From Nonomuraea maritima (GTDB lineage Bacteria > Actinomycetota > Actinomycetes > Streptosporangiales > Streptosporangiaceae), in NCBI RefSeq assembly GCF_900100395.1, contig NZ_FNFB01000014.1, positions 62,001 through 126,000 of the forward strand: a stretch of DNA of 64,000 bases, given 5' to 3'. This document shows positions 18,407-26,896 of this stretch, piece after piece (the first letter of the stretch is position 1; every line of letters starts with the position of its first letter). The notes beneath the pieces were generated by a model that worked only from the letters and a program-made list of their open reading frames with translations, made no database searches and had not been told where the DNA came from. The position numbers were made by a program, and so were the translations under genes.

Positions 18407-18470
18407 GAGTCCTCCTTGCCCGTGCCGCGGAGGGGACGGGGTCGTACGGCGGTTGGTTCGGTTGGCTCGG

Positions 18471-19643
18471 TCACGGAGTTGTCTCCAGGGGAATCGAGGG
18501 TTGCAGGGGCACCGCTGTGCCGGCGAAGGCGGGCAGGCGGAGCGTGAAGGTGGAGCCGGACCCTTCCTTGCTCCAGACGGACACCTCGCCCGCGTGGGCG
18601 CCGGCGACGTGCTTGACGATGGCCAGGCCGAGTCCGGTGCCTCCGGTGGCGCGGGAGCGGGCCGCGTCGACGCGGAAGAAGCGCTCGAAGATGCGCTCCA
18701 GCGCCTCCTCAGGGATGCCGATGCCCTGGTCGCTCACGCTGATCTCGACGGAGTCGCCGGCGGGCCGCACGCTGACGACGACCCGGGTGTGCTCGGGACT
18801 GTACGCGACCGCGTTGTCGATCAGGTTGCGCAGGGCGGTGACGAGCAGATCGTCGTCGCCCCAGATGCGCAGCCCCTCGGCACCGCCGGTGACCAGGGCG
18901 ATGTCCTTGGCAGAGGCCTTGGTGTTGCAGTGGTCGATCGCGACCTGGACGGCATCGTCGATGGAGACCTGGCCGGGGGTGGGAATGGGCTCGGCGCCCT
19001 GGATCCGGCTGAGCGTGATCAGGTCCTGGATGAGGTAGTTGAGCCGGGCCGCCTCGAGCTGCATGCGGCCGGCGAACCGGCTGACCGCCTCGGGGTCGTC
19101 GGCGGCGTCCTGGATGGTCTCGGCGAGCAGGCTCAGGGCGCCCACCGGGGTCTTCAGCTCGTGGCTGACGTTGGCGACGAAGTCGCGGCGCACGGCCTCG
19201 ACGCGACGCCGCTCGGTCTGGTCCTCGGCGAGCACGAGCACCTGCCCGTACGTGCCGAGGGGCGCCACCCGGACGGCGAAGTTCGTCGTCTCCTGGCCGA
19301 ACTTGTGACCGGCGACGTCGATCTCGCTCTCGCGGATCTCGCCGTCACGGCGTACCTGCCGGGCCAGGGCGAGGAGTTCGGCGGCCATCAGCCGATCGCC
19401 CTTGACCAGGCCGAACGCCCGCGCGGCCGAGCTGGCGCGCAGGACGCGGTCGTGGGCGTCCAGCACGACGGCGGAGGAGGGCAGGACGGCCAGCACCGAC
19501 GCGACGCCCTGCGGGAGCGCGGCGCCCGTCTCGACGCCGTCGTCCGTGCCGGTGCGGCGGGGAGCCTCGATCTGGTTGCGGTAGAAGAGGACTGCCAGCG
19601 CGCCCACCACGAACCCGGCCAGGGCCGTGACGCTCATGGCCAT
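18471..19643 (-). CDS. senX3: Sensor histidine kinase (SenX3/PhoR of the phosphate system)
   Basis: About 390 residues. One N-terminal transmembrane segment (VTALAGFVVGALAVLFY) is followed by a PAS-like region (SSAVVLDAHDRVLRASSAA). The dimerisation box is DFVANVSHELKTPVGAL with the phospho-acceptor histidine. The ATPase boxes are LRNLIDNAVAYSP (N), SDQGIGIPEE (G1), FERFFRVD (F) and GGTGLGLAIVKH (G2). The start at ATG 19643 is chosen because GGAGG is ten bases upstream; the ATG at 19652 lies only one base after it. It phosphorylates RegX3; PhoU restrains it when phosphate is plentiful. Confidence 0.9.
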   Translation of the reverse strand: MAMSVTALAGFVVGALAVLFYRNQIEAPRRTGTDDGVETGAALPQGVASVLAVLPSSAVVLDAHDRVLRASSAARAFGLVKGDRLMAAELLALARQVRRDGEIRESEIDVAGHKFGQETTNFAVRVAPLGTYGQVLVLAEDQTERRRVEAVRRDFVANVSHELKTPVGALSLLAETIQDAADDPEAVSRFAGRMQLEAARLNYLIQDLITLSRIQGAEPIPTPGQVSIDDAVQVAIDHCNTKASAKDIALVTGGAEGLRIWGDDDLLVTALRNLIDNAVAYSPEHTRVVVSVRPAGDSVEISVSDQGIGIPEEALERIFERFFRVDAARSRATGGTGLGLAIVKHVAGAHAGEVSVWSKEGSGSTFTLRLPAFAGTAVPLQPSIPLETTP

Positions 19644-19724
19644 CTCACTCATGCCTCCGATGGTAGGTGGCCCTTTGCAAGGGACAGACCCCCCATCGAG
19701 GGATGAACGGCCCTTTCTGCGAAT

Positions 19725-19757
19725 GTTCATCTGACGGTCGAAGTTCGTTCATCGAAA
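19725..19757 (+). promoter_or_regulatory. PHO-box-like tandem 11-bp repeats between senX3 and phoU
   Basis: Three contiguous 11-base units: GTTCATCTGAC (19725-19735), GGTCGAAGTTC (19736-19746) and GTTCATCGAAA (19747-19757). GTTCA recurs exactly 22 bp apart, as in PhoP/RegX3 direct-repeat operators of actinobacteria. The phoU start is at 19776. This implies autoregulation of the divergent phosphate genes. Confidence 0.65.
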
Positions 19758-19775
19758 CCGCTTTACGGTGACGGC

Positions 19776-20420
19776 ATGCGCGACGCGTACCATGAAGAAC
19801 TTGACTCGTTGACGGACAAACTGGTGGAGATGACCCGCCTCGTCCGGTCGGCCATCTCCCGCGCCACCACGGCGCTCCTCGACTCCGACCTGCAGCTCGC
19901 CGAGAGCGTCATCTCGCGCGACCAGGAAGTGAACTCGGTGTTCGCCGACATCGAGGCGTCCATCTTCGATCTGATGGCCAGGCAGCAGCCCGTCGCGGTC
20001 GACCTCCGCATGGTCATCACGGCGCTGCGCATGGGCACCGACCTCGAACGCATGGGCGACCTCGCGGTGCACGTCGCCAAGGTGGCCCGGCTGCGGCACC
20101 CGGTCTCGGCCATCCCGCCGCAGCTGCGCTCCACCATCCTGGAGATGGGCCAGATCGCGGAGAACCTCGTCACGAAGGCGGGCAGCTGCGTGGCGTCCCG
20201 CGACGTCGACTCGGCGCTGGAGCTGGAGCAGGACGACGACGCGATGGACCGCCTGCACCGCAAGCTGTTCAAGAGCATCCTGAGCGAGGAGTGGGCGCAC
20301 GGCGTCGAGCCTGCGATCGACATCACGCTGGTGGGCCGCTACTACGAGCGCTACGCCGACCACGCCGTACGCGTCGCCCACGACGTGGTCTACCTCGTGA
20401 CAGGAGCCCGCCCCAACTGA
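19776..20420 (+). CDS. phoU: Phosphate signalling protein PhoU
   Basis: A 214-residue protein formed of two PhoU three-helix repeats. The metal-binding E/D-x-x-x-D signatures are in MGTDLERMGDLAVHVAKVAR (first repeat) and GRYYERYADHAVRVAHDV (second repeat). PhoU couples the Pst transporter to the SenX3/PhoR kinase and keeps it off in high phosphate. It is divergent from senX3, sharing the PHO-box-like region. No pst genes are in the window. Confidence 0.93.
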   Translation: MRDAYHEELDSLTDKLVEMTRLVRSAISRATTALLDSDLQLAESVISRDQEVNSVFADIEASIFDLMARQQPVAVDLRMVITALRMGTDLERMGDLAVHVAKVARLRHPVSAIPPQLRSTILEMGQIAENLVTKAGSCVASRDVDSALELEQDDDAMDRLHRKLFKSILSEEWAHGVEPAIDITLVGRYYERYADHAVRVAHDVVYLVTGARPN

Positions 20421-20467
20421 CCCGCCGCACCGGCCCCGACCCGCCGCCGCGCGCTATCTTGCCCAGC

Positions 20468-21406
20468 ATGGACGACGAGGCGCGGCGGACGGCCGAGCGG
20501 GTGGCCGGCGACGGCGGGCTCGCCGGCCTGCGGCGGCTGACGGAGACGATCATCGCCGCGGAGGCCCTGCGCACCCGCATCATCGACGACCTGCGCGGCC
20601 ACGGGTTCGCCGGCTGGGACGAGATCGGCCGCGCCTGCGGCATGACCGGGCAGAGCGCCGTCCGGCGGTGGTCGAAGCCGTTGCACGCGACCTCTTTCGG
20701 GGCCGCGGCGGACGTGTACGAGCGCGGGCGTCCCGGCTACCCGCCCGAGGCGATCGCCTGGCTCGTGCCCGGCGACGCCCGGCGCGTCCTCGACCTGGGG
20801 GCGGGCACGGGCAAGCTCACCCGGCAGCTGGCCGGCGCGGGCTTCGACGTCGTGGCGGTCGAACCGCTGGAGGAGATGCGCGGGCGGCTGCGCGAGGCGG
20901 CGCCCGGCGTGTCCGTGCGAGAGGGCAGCGCCGAACGCGTCCCGCTGCCCGACGGCAGTGTCGACGCCGTCGTGGCCGCGCAGGCCTGGCACTGGTTCGA
21001 CCCCGCACGGGCGGTGCCCGAGGTGGCCAGGGTGCTCGCCCCCGGCGGGACGCTGTCGCTGGTGTGGAACCTGCGCGACCTGTCGGAGCCGTGGGTGTTC
21101 GTCCTCGACCAGATCCTCCACCAGCACAGCCGGCAGGTGATCGACACCCGTCCGCCGGTCGGGAGGCCGTTCGGCGCGCCTGAGCACGCCGAGTTCCGCT
21201 GGCGGCAGCCGATGCCCCGCGAGGGGCTCGTCGACCTGGTCGCCTCGCGCAGCTACGTGATCTCGCTGGCCGACGCCGACCGGCGCCGCCTGCTCGACGA
21301 GGTGGCCGAACTGCTCGACACGCACCCCGACCTCAAGGGCCGCGACGAGATCACGGTGCCGTACGTCACCCACTGCACCCGCCTGAGGTCAGAACGGGTT
21401 CTCTGA
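20468..21406 (+). CDS. HTH domain fused to a class I SAM-dependent methyltransferase
   Basis: 312 residues. The first 75 form a helical domain with GWDEIGRACGMTGQSAVRRW, a helix-turn-helix-like segment seen in actinobacterial DNA-binding proteins. The rest is a Rossmann methyltransferase: RVLDLGAGTGKLTRQLAGAG (motif I), VVAVEPLEEM (motif II), DGSVDAVVAAQAWHWFD (motif IV) and VLAPGGTLSLVWN (motif VI). AWHWFD is typical of small-molecule methyltransferases of the UbiE/SmtA type. The fused domain may tie methylation to DNA binding or be structural. It ends convergently, overlapping the next gene by 18 bp. Confidence 0.75.
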   Translation: MDDEARRTAERVAGDGGLAGLRRLTETIIAAEALRTRIIDDLRGHGFAGWDEIGRACGMTGQSAVRRWSKPLHATSFGAAADVYERGRPGYPPEAIAWLVPGDARRVLDLGAGTGKLTRQLAGAGFDVVAVEPLEEMRGRLREAAPGVSVREGSAERVPLPDGSVDAVVAAQAWHWFDPARAVPEVARVLAPGGTLSLVWNLRDLSEPWVFVLDQILHQHSRQVIDTRPPVGRPFGAPEHAEFRWRQPMPREGLVDLVASRSYVISLADADRRRLLDEVAELLDTHPDLKGRDEITVPYVTHCTRLRSERVL

Positions 21407-21631
21407 GCCGAACCTCCGGGCCTTGTCGACGCAGTCGGGGCAGACAGGGACGTCGGTGGACCGGGCCACCGCCTCGGGCGTGGCAGGACGCAGCGTGCCG
21501 AAGAAGGTGATGCCGGGCGGGAGGCCGGTCTCGGGATCGACCAGGAACGTCACGACCTCTTTCGGGTCATGACGGAAGACGCGCTTGCACGCGTAGCACT
21601 CGCCCGAGATCTCCGCCCGCTCGTCCGGCAT
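21389..21631 (-). CDS. Small zinc-ribbon-like hypothetical protein
   Basis: An 80-residue protein with two paired-cysteine knuckles, CYACKRVF near the N-terminus and VCPDCVDKAR near the C-terminus, which together could bind one zinc. The middle (VTFLVDPETGLPPGITF) is a short beta region. It starts eight bases after the gpmA stop, so it is the last gene of the mshA-ybjN-gpmA operon. Conserved next to gpm in actinomycetes as far as recalled; function unknown. Confidence 0.7.
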   Translation of the reverse strand: MPDERAEISGECYACKRVFRHDPKEVVTFLVDPETGLPPGITFFGTLRPATPEAVARSTDVPVCPDCVDKARRFGSENPF

Positions 21632-21639
21632 CGGGAACC

Positions 21640-22383
21640 TCAGCGGCCCTGGTTGGCTACCGCTTCGATCGCGGCCTTCGCCGCCTCGGGGTCGAGGTAG
21701 CGGCCGCCGCGCACGGTCGGCCGGTAGTCGGCGTCGAGGTCGTAGACGAGGGGGATGCCCGTGGGGATGTTCAGGCCGGCGATCTCGTCGTCGCCGATGC
21801 CGTCGAGGTGCTTGACCAGGGCCCGCAGGGAGTTGCCGTGGGCCGCCACCAGCACCGTGCGACCGGCCGCGAGCTCGGGGAGGATCTCGTCGTACCAGTA
21901 CGGCAGCATGCGGTCGACGACGTCCTTCAGGCACTCGGTGCGCGGCATGAGCTCCGGCGGCAGCAGGGCGTAGCGCGGGTCGCCGAACTGGGAGAACTCG
22001 TCGTCGTCGGCGATGGGCGGCGGCGGCACGTCGTAGGAGCGGCGCCAGAGCATGAACTGCTCGTCGCCGAACTCGTCACGGGTCTGCGCCTTGTTCTTGC
22101 CCTGCAGGGCGCCGTAGTGGCGCTCGTTGAGCCGCCAGCTGCGCTTGACCGGCAGCCAGCTCAGGTCGGCCTCACCCAACGCCAGCTGGGCCGTCTGGAT
22201 GGCCCTGGTCAGCAGGCTGGTGTGGACGACGTCGGGGCGCAGCCCCGCCTCCTGCAGGAGTTTGCCGCCGCGGCGGGCCTCGTCCTCACCCTTGGCCGAC
22301 AGGCTCACGTCAACCCAACCGGTGAACAGGCCCTTCGCGTTCCAGTCGCTCTCGCCATGCCTCAGCAGCACCAAAGTCGCCAT
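21640..22383 (-). CDS. gpmA: 2,3-bisphosphoglycerate-dependent phosphoglycerate mutase
   Basis: 247 residues, interconverting 3- and 2-phosphoglycerate in glycolysis. The phosphohistidine is in LVLLRHGESDWN (residues 4-15), the second catalytic histidine in LVAAHGNSLRAL. RSWRLNERHYGALQGKNKA is the cofactor-dependent mutase signature. Following mshA and ybjN and lying close to senX3-regX3, it reproduces the gene order of mycobacteria and Streptomyces. Confidence 0.95.
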   Translation of the reverse strand: MATLVLLRHGESDWNAKGLFTGWVDVSLSAKGEDEARRGGKLLQEAGLRPDVVHTSLLTRAIQTAQLALGEADLSWLPVKRSWRLNERHYGALQGKNKAQTRDEFGDEQFMLWRRSYDVPPPPIADDDEFSQFGDPRYALLPPELMPRTECLKDVVDRMLPYWYDEILPELAAGRTVLVAAHGNSLRALVKHLDGIGDDEIAGLNIPTGIPLVYDLDADYRPTVRGGRYLDPEAAKAAIEAVANQGR

Positions 22384-22412
22384 GCCGACAATCCTATGGT
22401 CGTCCGACCGGT

Positions 22413-22892
22413 TCACCGATCGGGGTCGGCGAAGCGGGCGAAGGCCTGCAAGTTGGCGAGCGACTCGCCTCGACTGGCGCGCCAGGCCCACTCGCGCCGG
22501 ATCGACGAGGCGAAGCCCAGCTCGAGCGCCCGGTCGAACCAGTCGTCGGAGTACGTCAGCACGCACCCGAGCAGCCGGTCGATCTCCTCCTCGCTGACGG
22601 CCGCGAGCGGCACGCGGCCCACGAGGTAGACGTCACCCACGGCGTCGAGGGAGAAGTGGACGCCGTACATCGAGCCGTTCTTGCCGAGCAGCCACCGGTA
22701 GAACTCGGCGTGGTTCTCGTCAGGCTGGCGGCAGAAGAACGCCTCGACGTGCAGGGCGCGCTCGCCCACGATCAGCCAGGTCATGGTGGCGAGCTTGTGC
22801 TGCCCGGGGAGTTTGGCGAGGAACGCCCCGGGCCGCGGCTCCTCGTACGACACGTCCGCGGCCTTGAGGGCGGCTTCGACGACTTCGCGCAT
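22413..22892 (-). CDS. YbjN-domain (type III secretion chaperone-like fold) protein
   Basis: A 159-residue protein: VVEAALKAADVSYEEPRPGA followed by an alternating beta region (KLATMTWLIVGERALHVEAF) and FYRWLLGKNGSMYGVHFSLD. This matches the YbjN family seen between mshA and gpm in actinobacteria (Rv0487-like). The fold resembles type III secretion chaperones, but no secretion role is implied. Possibly a chaperone or adaptor; molecular function unknown. Start ATG 22892. Confidence 0.85.
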   Translation of the reverse strand: MREVVEAALKAADVSYEEPRPGAFLAKLPGQHKLATMTWLIVGERALHVEAFFCRQPDENHAEFYRWLLGKNGSMYGVHFSLDAVGDVYLVGRVPLAAVSEEEIDRLLGCVLTYSDDWFDRALELGFASSIRREWAWRASRGESLANLQAFARFADPDR

Positions 22893-22921
22893 GCCGATCA
22901 GGATAGAAGCACGCGCGCCGC

Positions 22922-24199
22922 TCACACATTGGCCGCGAGCGGCGCCTTGCGGAGATTGGCGACGGCTCCTGCGTACACGTCCATGAGGCGTGCGGCGGTG
23001 GCCTGCCAGCCGAAGGCGGCCGCGTGGCCGCGGGCGCTGCGCGAGAGCTCCTCGCGCCGCCACGGCGCAGTGACGAAGCCCCGCAGCACGCGGGCCCATT
23101 CGACGGGGTCGTGTCCGTCCACGAGCACTCCGGACACACCGTCGCGTACGGCGGTGCGCAGGCCGCCCACCGCGGCGGCGATCACGGGGGTGCCGCACGC
23201 CTGCGACTCCAGCGCGACGAGCCCGAACGACTCGTTGTGCGACGGGACGACGGTGACGCACGCGGCCCGGTACCAGTCGGCCAGCTCCGCCTGGGGAGCC
23301 GGAGGGACGAGCCGTACGAGGTCGGAGATGCCGAGTTCGGCGGCGAGGTCGGTGAGCAGCGAGGGCCTGGCGAGGCCGTTGCCCGAGGGTCCGCCCACGC
23401 AGACGACCACGAGCCGCTCGCGCAGGGACGGATCGTCGGCGACCATCCTGGCGGCGGCGCGCAGCAGCACGTCGGGGGCCTTGAGCGGCTGGATGCGGCC
23501 GACGAACAGCAGCACGAACGCGTCCGGGGGCAGCCCGAGCCGATGGCGGGCGACCTGCTGCGATCCGGGACGGAAGACGCTGAGGTTGACGCCGGGGTTC
23601 ACGACGGCGACGCGGCTCTCGTCGGCGCAGTACAGGTCCATCAGCTCACTGGCCTCGGCGGCGGTGTTGGCGACGAGGCGGTCGGCGACCGAGACGACCT
23701 GTTCCTCGCCGATCACGCGGGCCTGGGGCTCCGGCTTGTCGCCGCGGGCGAGGAGCAGGTTCTTGACCTTGGCCATGGTGTGCATGGTGTGCACGAGCGG
23801 GACGCCCCAGCGTTCCTTGGCCAGCCAGCCGACCTGCCCGGACAGCCAGTAGTGGGAGTGGATGAGGTCGTAGCGGCCGGGGTCGTACATGGCCTCGGTG
23901 CGCAGCACCCCCGACACGAACGCGCACAGCTGCGCGGGCAGCTCCCTGCGGTCCAGTTCCTCGTACGGACCGGCGGTGAGGTGACGGACGAGCACGCCAG
24001 GGGCGAGCTCGGCCACGGGAGGCAGGTCACGCGCGGTCGCCCGGGTGAAGATCTCCACCTCCACGCCGAGCTGGGCCAGCCGCTTGGCCGACTCCACGAT
24101 GTACACGTTCATGCCACCCGCGTCGCCCGTTCCTGGCTGATCGAGCGGCGATGTGTGCATGCTGATGGTCGCGACCCGCCTGACCGGACGTCGCCTCAC
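22922..24199 (-). CDS. mshA: D-inositol-3-phosphate glycosyltransferase MshA (mycothiol biosynthesis)
   Basis: A 425-residue GT4-family glycosyltransferase joining UDP-GlcNAc to inositol-3-phosphate, the first step of mycothiol synthesis. The N-terminal MSH motif is present: ISMHTSPLDQPGTGDAGGMN. The acceptor region has HSHYWLSGQVG and HTMHTMAKVKN. The donor domain has FVGRIQPLKAPD and the E-x7-E motif HNESFGLVALESQACGTPVI. The start is GTG 24199, nine bases after GGAGG. An upstream promoter matches the sigma-R consensus, fitting thiol-stress control. Confidence 0.93.
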   Translation of the reverse strand: MRRRPVRRVATISMHTSPLDQPGTGDAGGMNVYIVESAKRLAQLGVEVEIFTRATARDLPPVAELAPGVLVRHLTAGPYEELDRRELPAQLCAFVSGVLRTEAMYDPGRYDLIHSHYWLSGQVGWLAKERWGVPLVHTMHTMAKVKNLLLARGDKPEPQARVIGEEQVVSVADRLVANTAAEASELMDLYCADESRVAVVNPGVNLSVFRPGSQQVARHRLGLPPDAFVLLFVGRIQPLKAPDVLLRAAARMVADDPSLRERLVVVCVGGPSGNGLARPSLLTDLAAELGISDLVRLVPPAPQAELADWYRAACVTVVPSHNESFGLVALESQACGTPVIAAAVGGLRTAVRDGVSGVLVDGHDPVEWARVLRGFVTAPWRREELSRSARGHAAAFGWQATAARLMDVYAGAVANLRKAPLAANV

Positions 24200-24224
24200 T
24201 AGACACCACCTCCGGAAAGTTGTT

Positions 24225-24250
24225 AACCACCCCAAATATTTCGAAATTCC
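24225..24250 (-). promoter_or_regulatory. Sigma-R/SigH-type promoter of mshA
   Basis: On the minus strand GGAAT (24250-24246), an 18-base spacer, then GTT (24227-24225). This is the exact GGAAT-N18-GTT pattern of sigma-R thiol-oxidative-stress promoters, and the predicted transcript starts about 20 bases before the mshA GTG. Sigma-R control of mshA is established in Streptomyces coelicolor. Confidence 0.7.
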
Positions 24251-24405
24251 CGAAACATCCCCTCATGTGACAAGAGGAACAGAACGCTCCCCCTCGCGAA
24301 CCGAGAAGAGGGAGGCTGAAAACGCGGGCCGATCCTATTGTCTATATTTCCGCCATGCGTAAGGGGAAATTAAACGTTGCCGTCACGGGCTGGCAGGATG
24401 GGCGC

Positions 24406-25149
24406 ATGCGGAAGACGGCTGTGGTAACAGGTGCGAGCAGCGGGATCGGGGAGGCGACCGCGCGGCGGCTCGCGGCCGAGGGGTACGACGTCGTGGCGGG
24501 CGCCCGGCGCCGCGACCGGCTCGAGAAGCTGGCCGCGGAGTCGCCCTCGATCAGGCCCGTGACGCTCGACGTCACCTCGCAGGAGTCGGTGGACGCGCTC
24601 GCCGCCTCCCTCGAACGCTGCGACGTGCTGGTCAACAACGCCGGCGGCGCGCTCGGCTCCGACCCGGTGGCCGGGAGCGACGTCGACGAGTGGCAGCGGA
24701 TGTACGACACGAACGTGCTCGGCTCGCTGCGCATGACCAGGGCGCTCATGCCCGCGCTCGTCGAGTCCGGCGACGGCGTCCTCGTCATGCTCACCTCGAC
24801 GGCGGGCCACACCGCGTACGAGGGCGGGGGCGGCTACGTCGCCGCCAAGCACGCCCAGCGCACGATGGCCGAGACGCTCCGGCTCGAGCTCGTCGGGCAG
24901 CCGGTCCGGGTGGTCGAGATCGCGCCCGGCATGGTGCAGACCGAGGGGTTCGCGGTGACCCGGTTCCGCGGCGACGCGGAGCGGGCGGCGCAGGTGTACG
25001 AAGGCGTGCCTGGCCCGCTCACCTCCGACGACGTGGCCGACGCCATCGCCTGGGCCGTGACGCGGCCCGCCCACGTCAACATCGACCGCATGGTCATCCG
25101 CCCCAGGGCACAGGCCGCGCAGCACAAGGTGCACCGCGTACGTGACTAG
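24406..25149 (+). CDS. Short-chain dehydrogenase/reductase
   Basis: A 247-residue classical SDR. The cofactor motif is VVTGASSGIGEATA (TGxxxGxG), then VLVNNAGGA (NNAG), the catalytic serine in MLTSTAGHT, Y-x-x-x-K in GGYVAAKHA and the PG motif in IAPGMVQTE. The arginines after beta-2 (AGARRRDR) suggest NADP preference. Substrate unknown. It starts at ATG 24406 and overlaps the methyltransferase gene by eight bases. Confidence 0.9.
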   Translation: MRKTAVVTGASSGIGEATARRLAAEGYDVVAGARRRDRLEKLAAESPSIRPVTLDVTSQESVDALAASLERCDVLVNNAGGALGSDPVAGSDVDEWQRMYDTNVLGSLRMTRALMPALVESGDGVLVMLTSTAGHTAYEGGGGYVAAKHAQRTMAETLRLELVGQPVRVVEIAPGMVQTEGFAVTRFRGDAERAAQVYEGVPGPLTSDDVADAIAWAVTRPAHVNIDRMVIRPRAQAAQHKVHRVRD

Positions 25150-25933
25150 ACCGGTCGGGGCCGTCACGCGGGGCACGACCGGGCACAACCGGCTGCGGCG
25201 CAGCGACCGCTGGGTCGCGGCCGTGCACGGGCGACTGCTGCGCGCCACACCGCGCCCCCTTGTGGTGGACCTCGGCTACGGCGCCTCGCCCACCACGACG
25301 CTGGAACTGTTCGACCGGCTGCGCCGGGTGGCGCCCGCCGTCGAGGTGGTCGGCGTCGAGATCGACCCGGTCAGGGTCGCGGTGGCCAAGCCGTACGAAC
25401 GCGAGGGGCTGAGTTTCCGGCTCGGCGGGTTCGAACTGCCCGTCCCGCGCCCGCCGACGCTGGTGCGGGCCTTCAACGTGCTGCGCCAGTACGGCGAGTC
25501 CGAGGCGTGGCACTACTGGGACGTGCTCACCGGCAAGCTGGCGCCCGGCGGAGTGCTGGTCGAGGGCACCTCGTCGGAGAACGGCCGGCGGGCGGTCTGG
25601 GTGGGCCTGTCACCCGAGGGGCCGCGGACGATCACCTTCGCGGCCCGCTTCGACGCCTTCGAACGGCCTTCCGACCTGGCCGACCGGCTGCCGAAGACCC
25701 TGATCCACCGGAACGTGCCGGGTGAGCGCATCCATGCGTTCCTGAGCGACTTCGACCACGCCTGGGCGGTCAGCGCTCCGTACGGCGTGCACGGGCGGCG
25801 GCAGCGGTGGCTGGCCGCGGTGCGGTTCCTGGCGCTGACGTGGCCCGTGTCGGCGCGCCCGCCGCTGGGCGGCCCGGCCAGGTGGCGGCTCGGTGAGCTC
25901 ACCCTGCCCTGGTCGGCCGTGGGCCCCCGGTAG
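25142..25933 (+). CDS. Class I SAM-dependent methyltransferase-like protein
   Basis: A 263-residue protein starting at GTG 25142 inside the end of the SDR gene. LVVDLGYGASPTTTLELFDR resembles methyltransferase motif I (D-x-G-x-G-x-x), VVGVEIDPVRVAVA motif II, and GKLAPGGVLVEGTSSEN the post-I acidic/glycine strand. Conserved in actinomycetes as an uncharacterised methyltransferase-fold protein. The acceptor is unknown; coupling to the SDR may mean a shared pathway. Confidence 0.75.
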   Translation: MTRPVGAVTRGTTGHNRLRRSDRWVAAVHGRLLRATPRPLVVDLGYGASPTTTLELFDRLRRVAPAVEVVGVEIDPVRVAVAKPYEREGLSFRLGGFELPVPRPPTLVRAFNVLRQYGESEAWHYWDVLTGKLAPGGVLVEGTSSENGRRAVWVGLSPEGPRTITFAARFDAFERPSDLADRLPKTLIHRNVPGERIHAFLSDFDHAWAVSAPYGVHGRRQRWLAAVRFLALTWPVSARPPLGGPARWRLGELTLPWSAVGPR

Positions 25934-25937
25934 ATCT

Positions 25938-26441
25938 TCACAGGCGCGCTTCGAACACCGCGTACGCCGCCGAGTCGAACAGGACGAACCGGATGTCCTC
26001 CACGGCCGTGTCGGCCTGGCGCACCGTCTCCAGGGAGATCCTGGCGGCGTCGTCCATCGGCCAGCCGTACACGCCGGTCGAGACCGCGGGGAACGCCACC
26101 GACCGCGCGCCGAGCTCGTCGGCCACCCGCAGCGACGCGCGGTAGCACGACGCCAGCAGACCCGAGCGGTCCTCGGTCCGCGAGTGGACCGGCCCGACCG
26201 TGTGGATCACCCACCGGGCCGGGAGCCGCCCGGCCGTCGTGGCGACGGCCTCACCGGTCGGCAGTCCCTTGCCGTAGCGGGAGGCGCGCAGCAGCCGGCA
26301 CTCGGCCAGGATCTCGGGACCGCCGCGGCGGTGGATCGCGCCGTCGACGCCTCCTCCGCCGAGCAGCGAGGAGTTGGCGGCGTTGACGACGGCATCGACG
26401 GACTGTTCGGTGATGTCGCCGTGTACCAGCGTGATCTGCAT
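25938..26441 (-). CDS. Macro domain protein (O-acetyl-ADP-ribose deacetylase-like)
   Basis: A 167-residue single macro domain. The ADP-ribose binding elements are all present: LVHGDITEQSVDAVVNAANS (D-I and N-A-A-N), LLGGGGVDGAIHRRGG, and FPAVSTGVYGWP. It follows the YmdB/MacroD pattern. The enzyme would remove ADP-ribose or hydrolyse O-acetyl-ADP-ribose. It ends five bases past the methyltransferase stop, convergent with it. Confidence 0.92.
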   Translation of the reverse strand: MQITLVHGDITEQSVDAVVNAANSSLLGGGGVDGAIHRRGGPEILAECRLLRASRYGKGLPTGEAVATTAGRLPARWVIHTVGPVHSRTEDRSGLLASCYRASLRVADELGARSVAFPAVSTGVYGWPMDDAARISLETVRQADTAVEDIRFVLFDSAAYAVFEARL

Positions 26442-26539
26442 TCCACCGACCGTGTCAGCGGGGGCCGCCGGTTGGCAAGCACAATGTGGTGTGCGCCCCG
26501 AATGCCAGCTCGACACGTTGTAGAGCTAGTCTGAAGAGC

Positions 26540-26896
26540 GTGAAGGGTCTCGGCGAGCTTGAACGCAGCATCATGGACATCCTCTGGGCGGAGCACACCC
26601 CGTTGACCGCCCGCGAGGTCGGCAAACTCATCGCCGACCGCGACCTTGCCCCCACCACGGTCATGACCGTCCTCGATCGCCTCACCCGTAAGGGCTTCCT
26701 CCAGCGCACCCGTGATGGCCGCGCATGGCGGTACGAACCGGCGGAAAGCCGCGACGCGTACATCGCCGAGCTTATGCTGGAGGCCCTGGACATGACGGGC
26801 GACCGTTCGGCCGCCCTGACCCGCTTCGCCCAGGCCGTGTCCGGCCCTGAGGCGGAGATCCTGCGCAGAGCCCTTACGGAGCTGGAGGACGAGTGA
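26540..26896 (+). CDS. BlaI/MecI-type winged-helix repressor
   Basis: 118 residues from GTG 26540. The BlaI winged helix is LGELERSIMDILWAEHTPLT, then LAPTTVMTVLDRLTRKGFLQ and RTRDGRAWRYEP. The C-terminal helix is for dimerisation. Its stop overlaps the start of the membrane protease gene by four bases (ATGA). In blaI-blaR and mecI-mecR pairs such a repressor is cleaved after antibiotic sensing, but here no penicillin-binding sensor domain is seen in the partner, so the signal is unknown. Confidence 0.88.
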   Translation: MKGLGELERSIMDILWAEHTPLTAREVGKLIADRDLAPTTVMTVLDRLTRKGFLQRTRDGRAWRYEPAESRDAYIAELMLEALDMTGDRSAALTRFAQAVSGPEAEILRRALTELEDE

